Below are positions 15,113-22,476 of a stretch of 61,417 nucleotides of DNA, piece after piece. A program made the position numbers and the translations under genes. Each line of letters opens with the position of its first letter. Position 1 is the first letter of the stretch. The stretch spans positions 1-61,417 of the IMG/VR virus record IMGVR_UViG_3300042888_003765. The stretch is one strand, 5' to 3'. This DNA is from a virus. Below the pieces are notes generated by a model. It was not told the DNA's origin and made no database searches. It saw only the letters and a list, made by a program, of their open reading frames with translations.

Positions 15113-15728
15113 GTTATTCTCCAAAACAATTAGAGTTATATTTTTTACAGTTTCATTTTTATTTGTTTTAGTATGTTACAAAAATTTCCAAACAATTCAT
15201 CCGTCTTATTTTATGAATAATTTTATGGATTTATTACAACAGCCTGATGATATAACTTGCGGTCCAACTTCAGCTGTTATGTTGATGAGATTTTATGGTA
15301 TTAATTCTAGTATTAGTGATGTTAAGAAAAACACTAGAACTGTTTGGTATTCTTATGATGGCAAAGACATTGGCATGACAGCGCCTGAGATGATTAGAAT
15401 TTCTTTGATTAGTTATGGATTGAATGCTAAGTTAAACACTGGAAACATGCGTGATTTGAAGAATAAAGTTTCTTTAGGAAAACCTTGTATTGTATTGGTT
15501 AGGAGTTGGGAGTGGGGTTGGCATTATGTGGTTGTATTTGGTTATGGTGATGGTGTTATTTATTTTGCCAATCCGAGTGATGGAGAAGTTGATGCTCTTT
15601 CTTACAATGAATTTTTTAGAGCTTGGGATTGGGGTGGTGATTTGCAAGGAAGAAAGTGTAGTTGGTGGCAAGCTTTTTGGTTAAGGTCTATTGAAATTTA
15701 TCCTTGTTCTTATGTTTATATTGATTGA
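15111..15728 (+). CDS. Membrane-anchored C39-like cysteine peptidase
   Basis: From ATG 15111 the 205-residue protein has a signal anchor at about residues 8-23 (RVIFFTVSFLFVLVCY). A papain-like domain follows: DDITCGPTSAVMLMRFYG (Cys50 nucleophile), WGWHYVVVFGYGDG (His138) and FANPSDGE (Asn154 or Asp157), the Cys-His-Asn/Asp order of Peptidase_C39-type proteins. It would act outside or at the membrane, on peptides or as an inactive binding domain. No clear ribosome site is seen at 15111. An upstream in-frame ATG (15069) lies inside the divergent gene and is less likely. Confidence 0.7.
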   Translation: MLFSKTIRVIFFTVSFLFVLVCYKNFQTIHPSYFMNNFMDLLQQPDDITCGPTSAVMLMRFYGINSSISDVKKNTRTVWYSYDGKDIGMTAPEMIRISLISYGLNAKLNTGNMRDLKNKVSLGKPCIVLVRSWEWGWHYVVVFGYGDGVIYFANPSDGEVDALSYNEFFRAWDWGGDLQGRKCSWWQAFWLRSIEIYPCSYVYID

Positions 15729-15746
15729 CATATATATAATTGTCAA
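15725..15746. promoter_or_regulatory. Inverted repeat TTGACA-N10-TGTCAA
   Basis: TTGACA (15725-15730) and TGTCAA (15741-15746) flank TATATATAAT, overlapping the stop of the peptidase gene and lying 17 nt before ATG 15764. The symmetry and position suggest an operator or promoter for the next gene. Confidence 0.35.
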
Positions 15747-15763
15747 ATTTTTGAGGTAATCAG

Positions 15764-16684
15764 ATGAAATATTTGGCTGTTTTTCTTGTTGTTATTTTTG
15801 CTGTTATTTTTTTCTGGCCACAGTCGCCAGAAAAAGAAAAATTGGTTGAAAGAACATTTGAAGTATCGGATTTTAAAATATCAGATTCCAGTTGGAAAAA
15901 GTACAATCCTTTAAGAGAAGTTAGAGATCCTGCTCTTGGTGTTATTCTTGGTGACTTGGAGAGTCACATTGCGAAGGAACACAAATATTTTGATACAAAT
16001 AAAATCACTTGGGCGCATCAAGTGTCTCATGGAATAAATGCAAATTTAAGAAATAGAATTCAGGACAAAGAATTGTGCAATTGTTTTTATGTTTTGCGTG
16101 ATCGATACATTAGTTTGCGTGAGCCTAATATTTCTATTAGAGACATTGCTTTAGAGGTTCCTGAAAAATTGCGTGGTCCTAGTTTTAACATGTATTTAGT
16201 TGATTCAATGGACAGATGGAATGATAAGCCTCTTTATATTTTTGATGAATGGGTTGCATTTACTAATGGTGCTGAAGTTGGCAAGGAGTTAAATTTTGAA
16301 GGTTGGTATTTTGAGTTATTTCAAGCTCATAATTTCAATGTTTACTGTTTGTATTTAGCTATGGTTGTGAATAGGGATGTTAGCAATTACAATGATATGG
16401 AAATGAAAAAGTTTTTACGCTGGAATATTGAGCGTGTTTTTATGATAAGTAATCCTAGTGATAGAGATGAAATTGACAAAGATATTTTGAAAAAAACAGT
16501 AAGCTTTAACAGTAATCATTTTTGTCCGCATTGTAGAATTGATGGATCTGGTTCTAAGTTCGATTTAAATCGCAGCAAAGAATACGTCAAAATGATTCGC
16601 AATTCTCCAGAAGCTGAAAAGCTACGACAATTTGCAAAAGAATATTTTGGTGAAGATTGGTGTAAAAAGACATATGGTTTTTAA
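15764..16684 (+). CDS. Membrane-anchored protein with HxxxH motif
   Basis: The 306-residue protein starts MKYLAVFLVVIFAVIFFWPQ, a signal peptide or anchor, after a GAGGT ribosome site. ITWAHQVSHGINANLRN (His85, His89) resembles zincin-like HETTHGINA motifs with the catalytic Glu replaced by Gln. IFDEWVAFTNGAE at about residues 154-166 could hold a third ligand. Near the C-terminus, CPHCRIDGSG adds a Cys pair. It follows the C39-like gene on the same strand, so both may be exported or periplasmic. Loss of the Glu makes protease activity doubtful. The family is not named. Confidence 0.65.
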   Translation: MKYLAVFLVVIFAVIFFWPQSPEKEKLVERTFEVSDFKISDSSWKKYNPLREVRDPALGVILGDLESHIAKEHKYFDTNKITWAHQVSHGINANLRNRIQDKELCNCFYVLRDRYISLREPNISIRDIALEVPEKLRGPSFNMYLVDSMDRWNDKPLYIFDEWVAFTNGAEVGKELNFEGWYFELFQAHNFNVYCLYLAMVVNRDVSNYNDMEMKKFLRWNIERVFMISNPSDRDEIDKDILKKTVSFNSNHFCPHCRIDGSGSKFDLNRSKEYVKMIRNSPEAEKLRQFAKEYFGEDWCKKTYGF

Positions 16685-16709
16685 TCATATTGACAAATTA
16701 ATCATTATT

Positions 16710-18173
16710 TCACTTTAATTTGATGATATTTTTACCGTCAAATTTCCATTCAGGTGTTCCATCTGAACCGTAGAACATATGATCACTCTTATTGTAATAG
16801 TTGGTGGTAGGAAGGTTTCCGCCAAACTGAGAAGTATCTGTTCCATGAGGTAAAGAACTCATTTTCAGGCTATGATTATTTCCTCCAAAAGCACGTTTGA
16901 TTGCACTGAATAAACTTCTTGTTTCAGCTTTGTCTTGGAGGTCGGCAAGTGATCTTCCAAATCTATCATAACCAGTTGGTCTGTCGGCAGCATTTTTAAT
17001 TTCATCGGCAAGTCTTTGCTTATCAATATCACTATCAGGAATGAACTTATGACGGTGATCTATTGGAGGTTCGTTTCCAGTTTCATTGTCTATTCTTCCA
17101 GATTGAAAACCATGAACTGGTCCCGGTGATGGTGGTCCTTCTTGTGCTTGGTCAAAGTCGCCAGATGATTCGCTACCATCTGAAAAGTCGCCTGATCCTT
17201 TTTCAAGAGCTATATTGCTAACAGTGTTATGAATTTCTTCTGCTGGCACATTTGCAATTACTGATGCTATTTTATCTGATACAGCTTGAACAAGATCATG
17301 GGAAATTTTTCCAACAAAGCCACCTGTGGCCATAGACACTCCAACTATTGCGGCCATTTTAACTGCTTCTCGTGGATTTTTAGTTATAAATTGAAAAATT
17401 TCACCAATACGATCTTTAAGTGCAACTAAAAGATTTTTGAAGAAACCATAAACGCCGCCAGTCATTCTTCCTAAGAATTTACCAGCACCTTCCCAACTTT
17501 CATCTATTTCAAGCCATTCTTTAAAAGAAATATGTTCTATTTCTAGTTTTTGATTAGAAAAAGTAGTTCCTGTTAAGTTTTTTCCATATCCAGTTGTTGC
17601 TGCAAAATTATCAACACTTACAGGTTTTTGAGGAAATGTTTTAACTTGAGTTGGACTAGCCATTGGACTTGGACTAGCCATTGGACTTGGACTAGCCATT
17701 GGACTTGGAGTTCCAGTTACTGGAGTTGGACCCGCCATTGGAGTTGTTGGAGGTGTTTTTTGATTAGCGGGAATATTAGCATTTTTATTATTTCCTGCTG
17801 CTAGATCAAAAGACATGTCAACTAATCCTCCGACTCCTTTGCTAATTGCTAGATTTAAATATTTTCTAGAAAAATACATAGCTGCTATCATTGGCATAGC
17901 GGAAGCGCCGCCAGAAGCTCCTGCCATAACTAGAGCCAATGTTACAGGCAAAGACAATCCAGTATTTTTGCTTAAATAATCAGCTAAACCTTTTGTTTTT
18001 TGTATTAATAATTGAGCAGCACCTTCTAAATGATCAAAACTTTTTCCTCCAAATTCAGATCCTTGATCGAAACCTTGTCCAAATCCAGTAAAAAATTTAG
18101 AAAAAGATTCATCATACATTTCTTCAAAATCATCTGAAATATTTCTTTTATAATATAAGTCTAATGTATCCAT
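16710..18173 (-). CDS. Membrane-segment protein with internal capsid-type tag
   Basis: The start MDTLDLYYKRNISDD (18173) is preferred over an ATG 21 bases upstream, because a perfect TATAAATA lies between them and ends 5 nt before it. The ~487-residue protein has a hydrophobic block at about residues 76-110 (SLPVTLALVMAGASGGASAMPMIAAMY), then a Pro/Thr/Ser linker with PSPMAS repeats, then HISFKEWLEIDE|SWEG (about 208-223), an excellent internal copy of the tag. A second hydrophobic block follows (VKMAAIVGVSMATGGFVG). The layout matches 3950-5287. A packaged, possibly membrane-inserting protein is inferred. Confidence 0.7.
   Translation of the reverse strand: MDTLDLYYKRNISDDFEEMYDESFSKFFTGFGQGFDQGSEFGGKSFDHLEGAAQLLIQKTKGLADYLSKNTGLSLPVTLALVMAGASGGASAMPMIAAMYFSRKYLNLAISKGVGGLVDMSFDLAAGNNKNANIPANQKTPPTTPMAGPTPVTGTPSPMASPSPMASPSPMASPTQVKTFPQKPVSVDNFAATTGYGKNLTGTTFSNQKLEIEHISFKEWLEIDESWEGAGKFLGRMTGGVYGFFKNLLVALKDRIGEIFQFITKNPREAVKMAAIVGVSMATGGFVGKISHDLVQAVSDKIASVIANVPAEEIHNTVSNIALEKGSGDFSDGSESSGDFDQAQEGPPSPGPVHGFQSGRIDNETGNEPPIDHRHKFIPDSDIDKQRLADEIKNAADRPTGYDRFGRSLADLQDKAETRSLFSAIKRAFGGNNHSLKMSSLPHGTDTSQFGGNLPTTNYYNKSDHMFYGSDGTPEWKFDGKNIIKLK
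17655..17710 (-). repeat. Three tandem 18-bp repeats encoding PSPMAS
   Basis: GGACTTGGACTAGCCATT is repeated within the linker of the 16710-18173 gene, giving SPMASPSPMASPSPMAS. It is a disordered hinge that probably varies in length. Confidence 0.8.
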
Positions 18174-18178
18174 ACAAT

Positions 18179-18186
18179 TATTTATA
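18179..18186 (-). promoter_or_regulatory. Perfect TATAAATA late promoter, leaderless
   Basis: TATAAATA, ATTGT, then ATG 18173 on the minus strand. It lies inside the frame that would be read from the upstream ATG 18194, so it also decides the start. Confidence 0.6.
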
Positions 18187-18240
18187 GATGCCATTAAACT
18201 TTTAACAAAGAAAATTGTTTTTTAATATGCTATTTTTTCA

Positions 18241-19161
18241 ATGGATTTATTCACCATGAAAGTGCTTTATATTTTAAATGAGTCTTCATTTTATATGAAA
18301 ATGGCACTTTTCAGCATTTCCACCTTGAGAAAATATAATGACAGCATTCCAATAGAAGTTCTTTATATTTGCGATAATGGAAGAGACAATCGTTCAATTG
18401 GATATCTTAATTATTCTGAATTCAATATTGAAAGTTTAGATAAAATTTCATTTTTCAAAAAATGCAAAAAATTTAATGTTAAATTAATTGTTGTTGATGA
18501 TATTGATCTCCATGATGAAAATGGATATCATCCAGTTCAAAGAAAAGAATTTGTTAGGATTGCAGATGATAAGATACTTTTATTAGATGCTGATACATTT
18601 ATTTTTGGTGATGTATCATGCATGTTTGATTCTTTAAATAATTATGACATGGTGATGGACAAGAATGAATGGGGTCATTTTGGTGGCAAGTTCCCTTATC
18701 ATGGACAAATGATAAGTCCATTTAATTCTGGTGTCGTTTTATTTAACAATGGTATATTACAAGAATATGGCCGTCAGGTTTACGATCTTTCTATGAAAGT
18801 GAAAGGAAACGATCATCCAGTTGGTAATTGGCTGGATAAATATCAAAAATATGAGGGATCAAAAGGAAAGTTAGGTCGTGAAGAAATTGCATTTACATTA
18901 TTTGTTTATGACAATAAAATTAATTTTCGCTATTCAAATCCAAAAGAAATACAAACTTCAAAATGCTTTTGTAAGACAATGATACATCATACTCATACTC
19001 AAAATTACATTAAGTATTGGAGAAAATATTTCAAGAGTGGTGTATTCAAACCTTATTTGAATTTAAAATATAAATTATTTTCTCAGAAAGGTAAATATAC
19101 TAGAAGATCAACAATTAATGGGCTAAAAAATGAAAAAGAAAAAATTAAAGATGTATCCTGA
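18241..19161 (+). CDS. GT-A fold glycosyltransferase-like protein
   Basis: The 306-residue protein may instead start at ATG 18256 (MKVLYILNESSFYMKMAL), which resembles family N-termini better. It has the nucleotide-sugar/metal motif LLLDADTFIFGDV (DxD) at about residues 116-128 and a later FNSGVVLFNN, as in GT8-like enzymes. It should move a sugar from a nucleotide donor to an unknown acceptor. No ribosome site is evident. The last 32 bases overlap the small tagged gene at 19130. Confidence 0.75.
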   Translation: MDLFTMKVLYILNESSFYMKMALFSISTLRKYNDSIPIEVLYICDNGRDNRSIGYLNYSEFNIESLDKISFFKKCKKFNVKLIVVDDIDLHDENGYHPVQRKEFVRIADDKILLLDADTFIFGDVSCMFDSLNNYDMVMDKNEWGHFGGKFPYHGQMISPFNSGVVLFNNGILQEYGRQVYDLSMKVKGNDHPVGNWLDKYQKYEGSKGKLGREEIAFTLFVYDNKINFRYSNPKEIQTSKCFCKTMIHHTHTQNYIKYWRKYFKSGVFKPYLNLKYKLFSQKGKYTRRSTINGLKNEKEKIKDVS

Positions 19162-19291
19162 CAAGACTATTCCGATGAAATTTCATGATCCTGTTGCTCC
19201 CATGCCAATGTGTGGAGAGGGTTACATTGGCTTTCAAGAATGGTTAATTAAAAAAGAAAAGAAACATTCCGCTAAAAAGAAAAGACATTGA
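19130..19291 (+). CDS. Small basic protein with C-terminal tag-like motif, 53 aa
   Basis: The 53-residue frame begins MKKKKLKMYPDKTIPMKF. It contains GYIGFQEWLIKKE|KKH at about residues 31-46, the same FxEWLI...E pattern as the capsid-targeting peptide but near the C-terminus, and ends in a Lys-rich tail. It overlaps the 3' end of the glycosyltransferase gene and is followed 5 nt later by a hairpin. A DNA-binding internal head protein is a guess based on charge and motif. Confidence 0.45.
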   Translation: MKKKKLKMYPDKTIPMKFHDPVAPMPMCGEGYIGFQEWLIKKEKKHSAKKKRH

Positions 19292-19296
19292 GGAGC

Positions 19297-19329
19297 AAAC
19301 TAAGCACATCGGTCGATGTGCGTTAGTTT
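19297..19329. terminator. Bidirectional hairpin between convergent genes
   Basis: AAACTAAGCACATCG and CGATGTGC-G-TTAGTTT form a ~15-bp stem with one bulge and a GT loop. It lies between the plus-strand small gene (stop 19291) and the stop of the minus-strand ART-Nudix gene (19328-19330), overlapping the latter. Confidence 0.7.
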
Positions 19330-20779
19330 AATATTGACTGTTTAATTGTTTAAGATAGTTTTTATTTATTTCTTCATCAGAAAGAATAGGTTCTGATACT
19401 TTTTCACTTATGGCTTTAAGTTTTTCTCCTGCATTTTTGATTAATGCTGTTAGTCCAAAGTGTTTTGGTTCCAATTCAATTAGTTCATTGTATGTGACCC
19501 ATCTATCTTTTCCTGTTGTTTCCCATTCACTATCTTTTTGTGCTTGCGGGTTAAATTCTTCCCTTACAATTCCAAGGAAATTATAATAGTGAAAATCACA
19601 AACATCGTCTTTGTATATGAATAAATTTTCTAATTTAATTGAACCAGAAAAACCTGACTCTTCTTCTAATTCTTTTGTTGCATGAATTTTAAATGCTTCT
19701 GGTGTTTGAAGAAGTTCTTCGTGAGATTTAATTCCAAAATTGACCAAATCTCTAAACAATATACCTCCTCCAAATATTCCATATGTATTTGGTTGCATAA
19801 CTTGTGCGCTTCTGAGATTTGGAAGAAATCTTTTTGTTTTTTCGCAAAAAGGCAAAATGCCTGCTCCAGAAATTCCCCAATATTTTCTTTTGCATTCTTC
19901 TGGTATTTCTTTTATTTCTTTTGGTATAGTTTCATCAACCCAATCATCACCCTTTAGAACAAGTATTTGTTTTACTTTTAGCGGTTTTTCTCCTGTATAT
20001 TTAATGGTTAAACTTTTTTTGCCGTAGTTTGTATTAAACCACCAAGCCTCTAGTTTATGGTGCAATGTTGGATTTGCGTCTTGATGCAATTGATAAAGAC
20101 GGGAAATATTAGGAGCCCCATCCATATCTGCATCTCCTTCAAGACCAATTCTCAATTTTGGTATTCTTTGCTTATTTTCTGGATCATCAGTAATTGGATT
20201 AAAAGATACTTGTTTATCATCAAAAGTTGGATTTGATAAATCGTATCCTTGTATGGTGCCTTGGCGTTTAACTTTCATATCACGAAGAACATCATCAGTT
20301 CTAAAATCTCTTTGAAAGTATTCTTTTGTTTTTGGTTTATAATAAGCTTTTCCTAGTTTTTTTAGTTTTTCTATATTACCGGGATGTTTTATCAATTGGA
20401 TAATTGGACTTTGTGCATTTTTTTCAGAGGAAACTTTTTCAATTTCGATATCATAATCCCATTCATTAAAATCAATTTGTGGAACTTCAACCACTACTAC
20501 CATTGGACTTCCATCACTTGATCCAGATATCGCCATATCTCTGTGACTTCTACCTTTTGCGTGTTTTTTTGCATCATCAATTCCATTTGGATCAGTCCTG
20601 ACAAAAAATCCTCCTCCTTGTCCATGTCCATGTCCTAAAGGAAGTGCTCCATCTCTCTGAAACGATTTAAGGTATGAGTCCTTTGGACCAGTTGTTGCTC
20701 CGTGGTATAACAGGAATGGTCCTTGAACAATAGATGTAAGTTCTTCTGCAAATAACCATTCACGAAATGAAATATTCAT
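19328..20779 (-). CDS. Fusion of ART-like and Nudix hydrolase domains with capsid tag
   Basis: The start MNISFREWLFAE|ELTS is chosen because it recreates the shared tag and sits 5 nt from CTAAATA; an ATG six codons earlier breaks this pattern. The 483-residue protein has an ART-like N-terminal half (FLLYHGATTG, His26; GGGFFVRTDP with Phe instead of Tyr). The C-terminal half has a Nudix box, E-x7-KELEEESGF, at about residues 378-394. ARTs add ADP-ribose or NAD-RNA to targets, and Nudix enzymes cleave ADP-ribose or NAD caps. Joining both in one putatively injected protein is unusual. Which partner is active, and on what, is unknown. Confidence 0.75.
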   Translation of the reverse strand: MNISFREWLFAEELTSIVQGPFLLYHGATTGPKDSYLKSFQRDGALPLGHGHGQGGGFFVRTDPNGIDDAKKHAKGRSHRDMAISGSSDGSPMVVVVEVPQIDFNEWDYDIEIEKVSSEKNAQSPIIQLIKHPGNIEKLKKLGKAYYKPKTKEYFQRDFRTDDVLRDMKVKRQGTIQGYDLSNPTFDDKQVSFNPITDDPENKQRIPKLRIGLEGDADMDGAPNISRLYQLHQDANPTLHHKLEAWWFNTNYGKKSLTIKYTGEKPLKVKQILVLKGDDWVDETIPKEIKEIPEECKRKYWGISGAGILPFCEKTKRFLPNLRSAQVMQPNTYGIFGGGILFRDLVNFGIKSHEELLQTPEAFKIHATKELEEESGFSGSIKLENLFIYKDDVCDFHYYNFLGIVREEFNPQAQKDSEWETTGKDRWVTYNELIELEPKHFGLTALIKNAGEKLKAISEKVSEPILSDEEINKNYLKQLNSQY

Positions 20780-20784
20780 AAACT

Positions 20785-20791
20785 TATTTAG
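20785..20791 (-). promoter_or_regulatory. Putative leaderless late promoter (CTAAATA) in a 9-bp inverted repeat
   Basis: CTAAATA, AGTTT, then ATG 20779. CATAAACTT (20777-20785) and AAGTTTATG (20796-20804) are inverted arms enclosing most of the element. Confidence 0.5.
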
Positions 20792-20831
20792 AAACAAGTT
20801 TATGAATATTTTTATTTTTGGTTATGATTTA

Positions 20832-21131
20832 TTAACCAATGTGGAATTTTCGGTTAGCATATTCTTGTGCTTTTTCGATTTCGCCTTCACTCATAAATCG
20901 ATTGAATTTCTTGCGTTGAAGAAGTTCAACAACTGCTTCGATTTCGGCAAGTGAGGCTGGTTTTGGGAAATAGATTTGATCTTCATCATTTTTCTTAGCA
21001 ATGAAACAGATGACTTGATCGACATCTGCGTCAATGATTTTAACTGTTTCCTCACCTAGACCAAAGCATTGATCAACTGCTTTGGTTTCGACGATTCTCT
21101 TTGGCTTGGGTGTCTTTGTGGCCTTGTTCAT
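20832..21131 (-). CDS. Hypothetical protein, 99 aa
   Basis: The start MNKATKTPKPKRIVETKAVDQ is preferred over an ATG nine codons upstream, because AGGA lies 9 nt before it. After a basic, Pro/Thr-rich N-terminus the protein has an acidic core (FGLGEETVKIIDADVDQVICFIAKKNDEDQ) and a helical C-terminus (ASLAEIEAVVELLQRKKFNRFMSEGEIEKAQEYANRKF). No family recognised. It lies downstream of the clpP-like gene on the same strand, 79 nt away, and has no capsid tag. Confidence 0.6.
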   Translation of the reverse strand: MNKATKTPKPKRIVETKAVDQCFGLGEETVKIIDADVDQVICFIAKKNDEDQIYFPKPASLAEIEAVVELLQRKKFNRFMSEGEIEKAQEYANRKFHIG

Positions 21132-21210
21132 GGCTACCATTCCTTGTGTTGAGTGCAAGTTTCTTCACAAATTCTTTATACTCGAAAAAGAATGTTTTGT
21201 AAAGCCAATT

Positions 21211-21813
21211 TCAACTGAAACTATATGTTACACCCACATGAACTTTTAGTTCGGGGATTCCTATGTGAGTGCAGATTTTATGTTTTTTAGCTTCTTTTGC
21301 AGTAAGGAACCAATCGGCGTGACCTTTTTCGTGGATGATTTTGTTGAAATAATCATCTTTTTGGCAGCAATTTTGAGCGAAGATAGTAAAAATTAGCTTG
21401 TTGAGTCTTTCTAATTCTTTTGAAGTACTTTTGATTTCTTCTGTTTTGCCTGCTGTCCAAGTTGCCGCATCGTGGAGCATAAGTGTTGCGTTTTCGGCCA
21501 TATATCTTGTTTGTCCCATTCCGAACAAGATAGCTCCTGCGCTCATTGCCTTTCCTGTTATAATTGTGTGGACTGGAAGTTCTGATTTTTTTAGATGGCT
21601 TATCATATCAAGACATCCGTATACGCTACCTCCATAGCTATCGATTAGAACTGGTATGAGTGGTTGTCCTGTGTGGTGTGCCTTTTCCATTTCTTCACGA
21701 AAGTTTTTGACACCTTCGTCATTAAAATTATTTACTACGACAATTACGGGTTGATCAAGTAGTTCGCTATGTTTGGCCCTGATAATTGGATCGACTGTTA
21801 ATTTTTTATACAT
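21211..21813 (-). CDS. clpP: ClpP-like serine protease
   Basis: The 200-residue protein has the crotonase-like ClpP fold signatures: IDSYGGSVYGCLDMISHL, TIITGKAMSAGAILFG (nucleophile Ser91), ATLMLHDA (His114) and a likely Asp167 in HADWFLTAKEA. The length matches ClpP without a propeptide. It would form a multimeric chamber working with an unfoldase; whether it pairs with host ClpX/ClpA is unknown. AGGA precedes ATG, and the gene overlaps the upstream small gene by 16 nt, suggesting translational coupling. A ClpP-type capsid maturation protease is an alternative, but no head genes adjoin it. Confidence 0.85.
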   Translation of the reverse strand: MYKKLTVDPIIRAKHSELLDQPVIVVVNNFNDEGVKNFREEMEKAHHTGQPLIPVLIDSYGGSVYGCLDMISHLKKSELPVHTIITGKAMSAGAILFGMGQTRYMAENATLMLHDAATWTAGKTEEIKSTSKELERLNKLIFTIFAQNCCQKDDYFNKIIHEKGHADWFLTAKEAKKHKICTHIGIPELKVHVGVTYSFS

Positions 21814-22028
21814 TGTTTTTCCTGATATTTGATGAATTCTTGTCGAGCGTAATGGAGCAAATCGATTGCGATCATTTTTCGCTCAAAGAAACATTGTTCG
21901 TCAATATCATAGGAAATATTTTTTATTTTGTTTAATACTTTCAAAAATTCTTTATAATTACTTACTGTAAAGTTATCACCTTCATAGTTTATGTGAATGA
22001 TGCCGTTTTCATGATAAATTTTTGGCAT
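21798..22028 (-). CDS. Small hypothetical protein, 76 aa, coupled to clpP-like gene
   Basis: The start MPKIYHENGIIHINYEGDNF is chosen because AGGA lies 9 nt upstream; an ATG 13 codons earlier has no ribosome site. The protein starts with a short beta-rich stretch, followed by charged helices (LKVLNKIKNISYDIDEQCFFERKMIAIDLLHYARQEF). No family recognised. The 16-nt overlap with the ClpP-like gene suggests co-translation and perhaps a shared function. Confidence 0.55.
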   Translation of the reverse strand: MPKIYHENGIIHINYEGDNFTVSNYKEFLKVLNKIKNISYDIDEQCFFERKMIAIDLLHYARQEFIKYQEKQCIKN

Positions 22029-22089
22029 GATTGATATTCCTGTGCTGATGATTTTAGATAGCAACATATTATGTTTTTTTTGAGGAAAA

Positions 22090-22476
22090 ATGGAAAAAAA
22101 TCACAAGCACATGATTCTTAATGCAACAGTTAGGAATCCTATCGTTTCTGAGGAATCTTGCAAAAATTGGTTAAAGAAACTTGTCGAAATTGTTGACATG
22201 AAAATTCTTATAGAACCTGTGGCAAAATACTGCGATACATGTGGAAATGAAGGAGTTACAGGAACTGTCGTTATTGAAACGAGTCATAGCAGCATTCATG
22301 TTTGGCACAAAGAGGAAGAGCCTTACATAAAAATGGATGTTTATTCTTGTAAAGATTTTTGTCCTGATGTAGTTGTCGATTTCGTCAAGGAAACGATGGA
22401 CATTGTTCATGGTGGATACATGATTATTGATCGCAATGGATCTTTGCCAGAATTAATTCAAACTGGTATTATTTAA
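22090..22476 (+). CDS. speD: AdoMet decarboxylase-like pyruvoyl enzyme
   Basis: The 128-residue protein has the length and layout of bacterial AdoMet decarboxylase proenzymes. GVTGTVVIETSHSSIHVW contains Ser65 (predicted pyruvoyl precursor) and His70 at the canonical 5-residue spacing. IKMDVYSCKDF holds Cys87, two residues further from the His than usual. The normal Glu-Ser cleavage pair is Thr64-Ser65 here, so self-processing should be tested. The product, decarboxylated AdoMet, is the aminopropyl donor for spermidine. With metK in the same region, it would form a two-step route. GAGGAAAA precedes the ATG. Confidence 0.75.
   Translation: MEKNHKHMILNATVRNPIVSEESCKNWLKKLVEIVDMKILIEPVAKYCDTCGNEGVTGTVVIETSHSSIHVWHKEEEPYIKMDVYSCKDFCPDVVVDFVKETMDIVHGGYMIIDRNGSLPELIQTGII

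Noticed and set aside
18174-18194. Upstream ATG start (MASINNC) for the 16710 gene
   Set aside because: A perfect TATAAATA lies between this ATG and the next in-frame ATG with the same spacing as other leaderless starts, so the shorter protein is more likely.
21211-21813. Prohead protease that would process the tags
   Set aside because: The sequence is clearly ClpP-like, no capsid or portal genes adjoin it, and T4-type tag cleavage is done by a different family. A ClpP-type maturation protease cannot be fully excluded.
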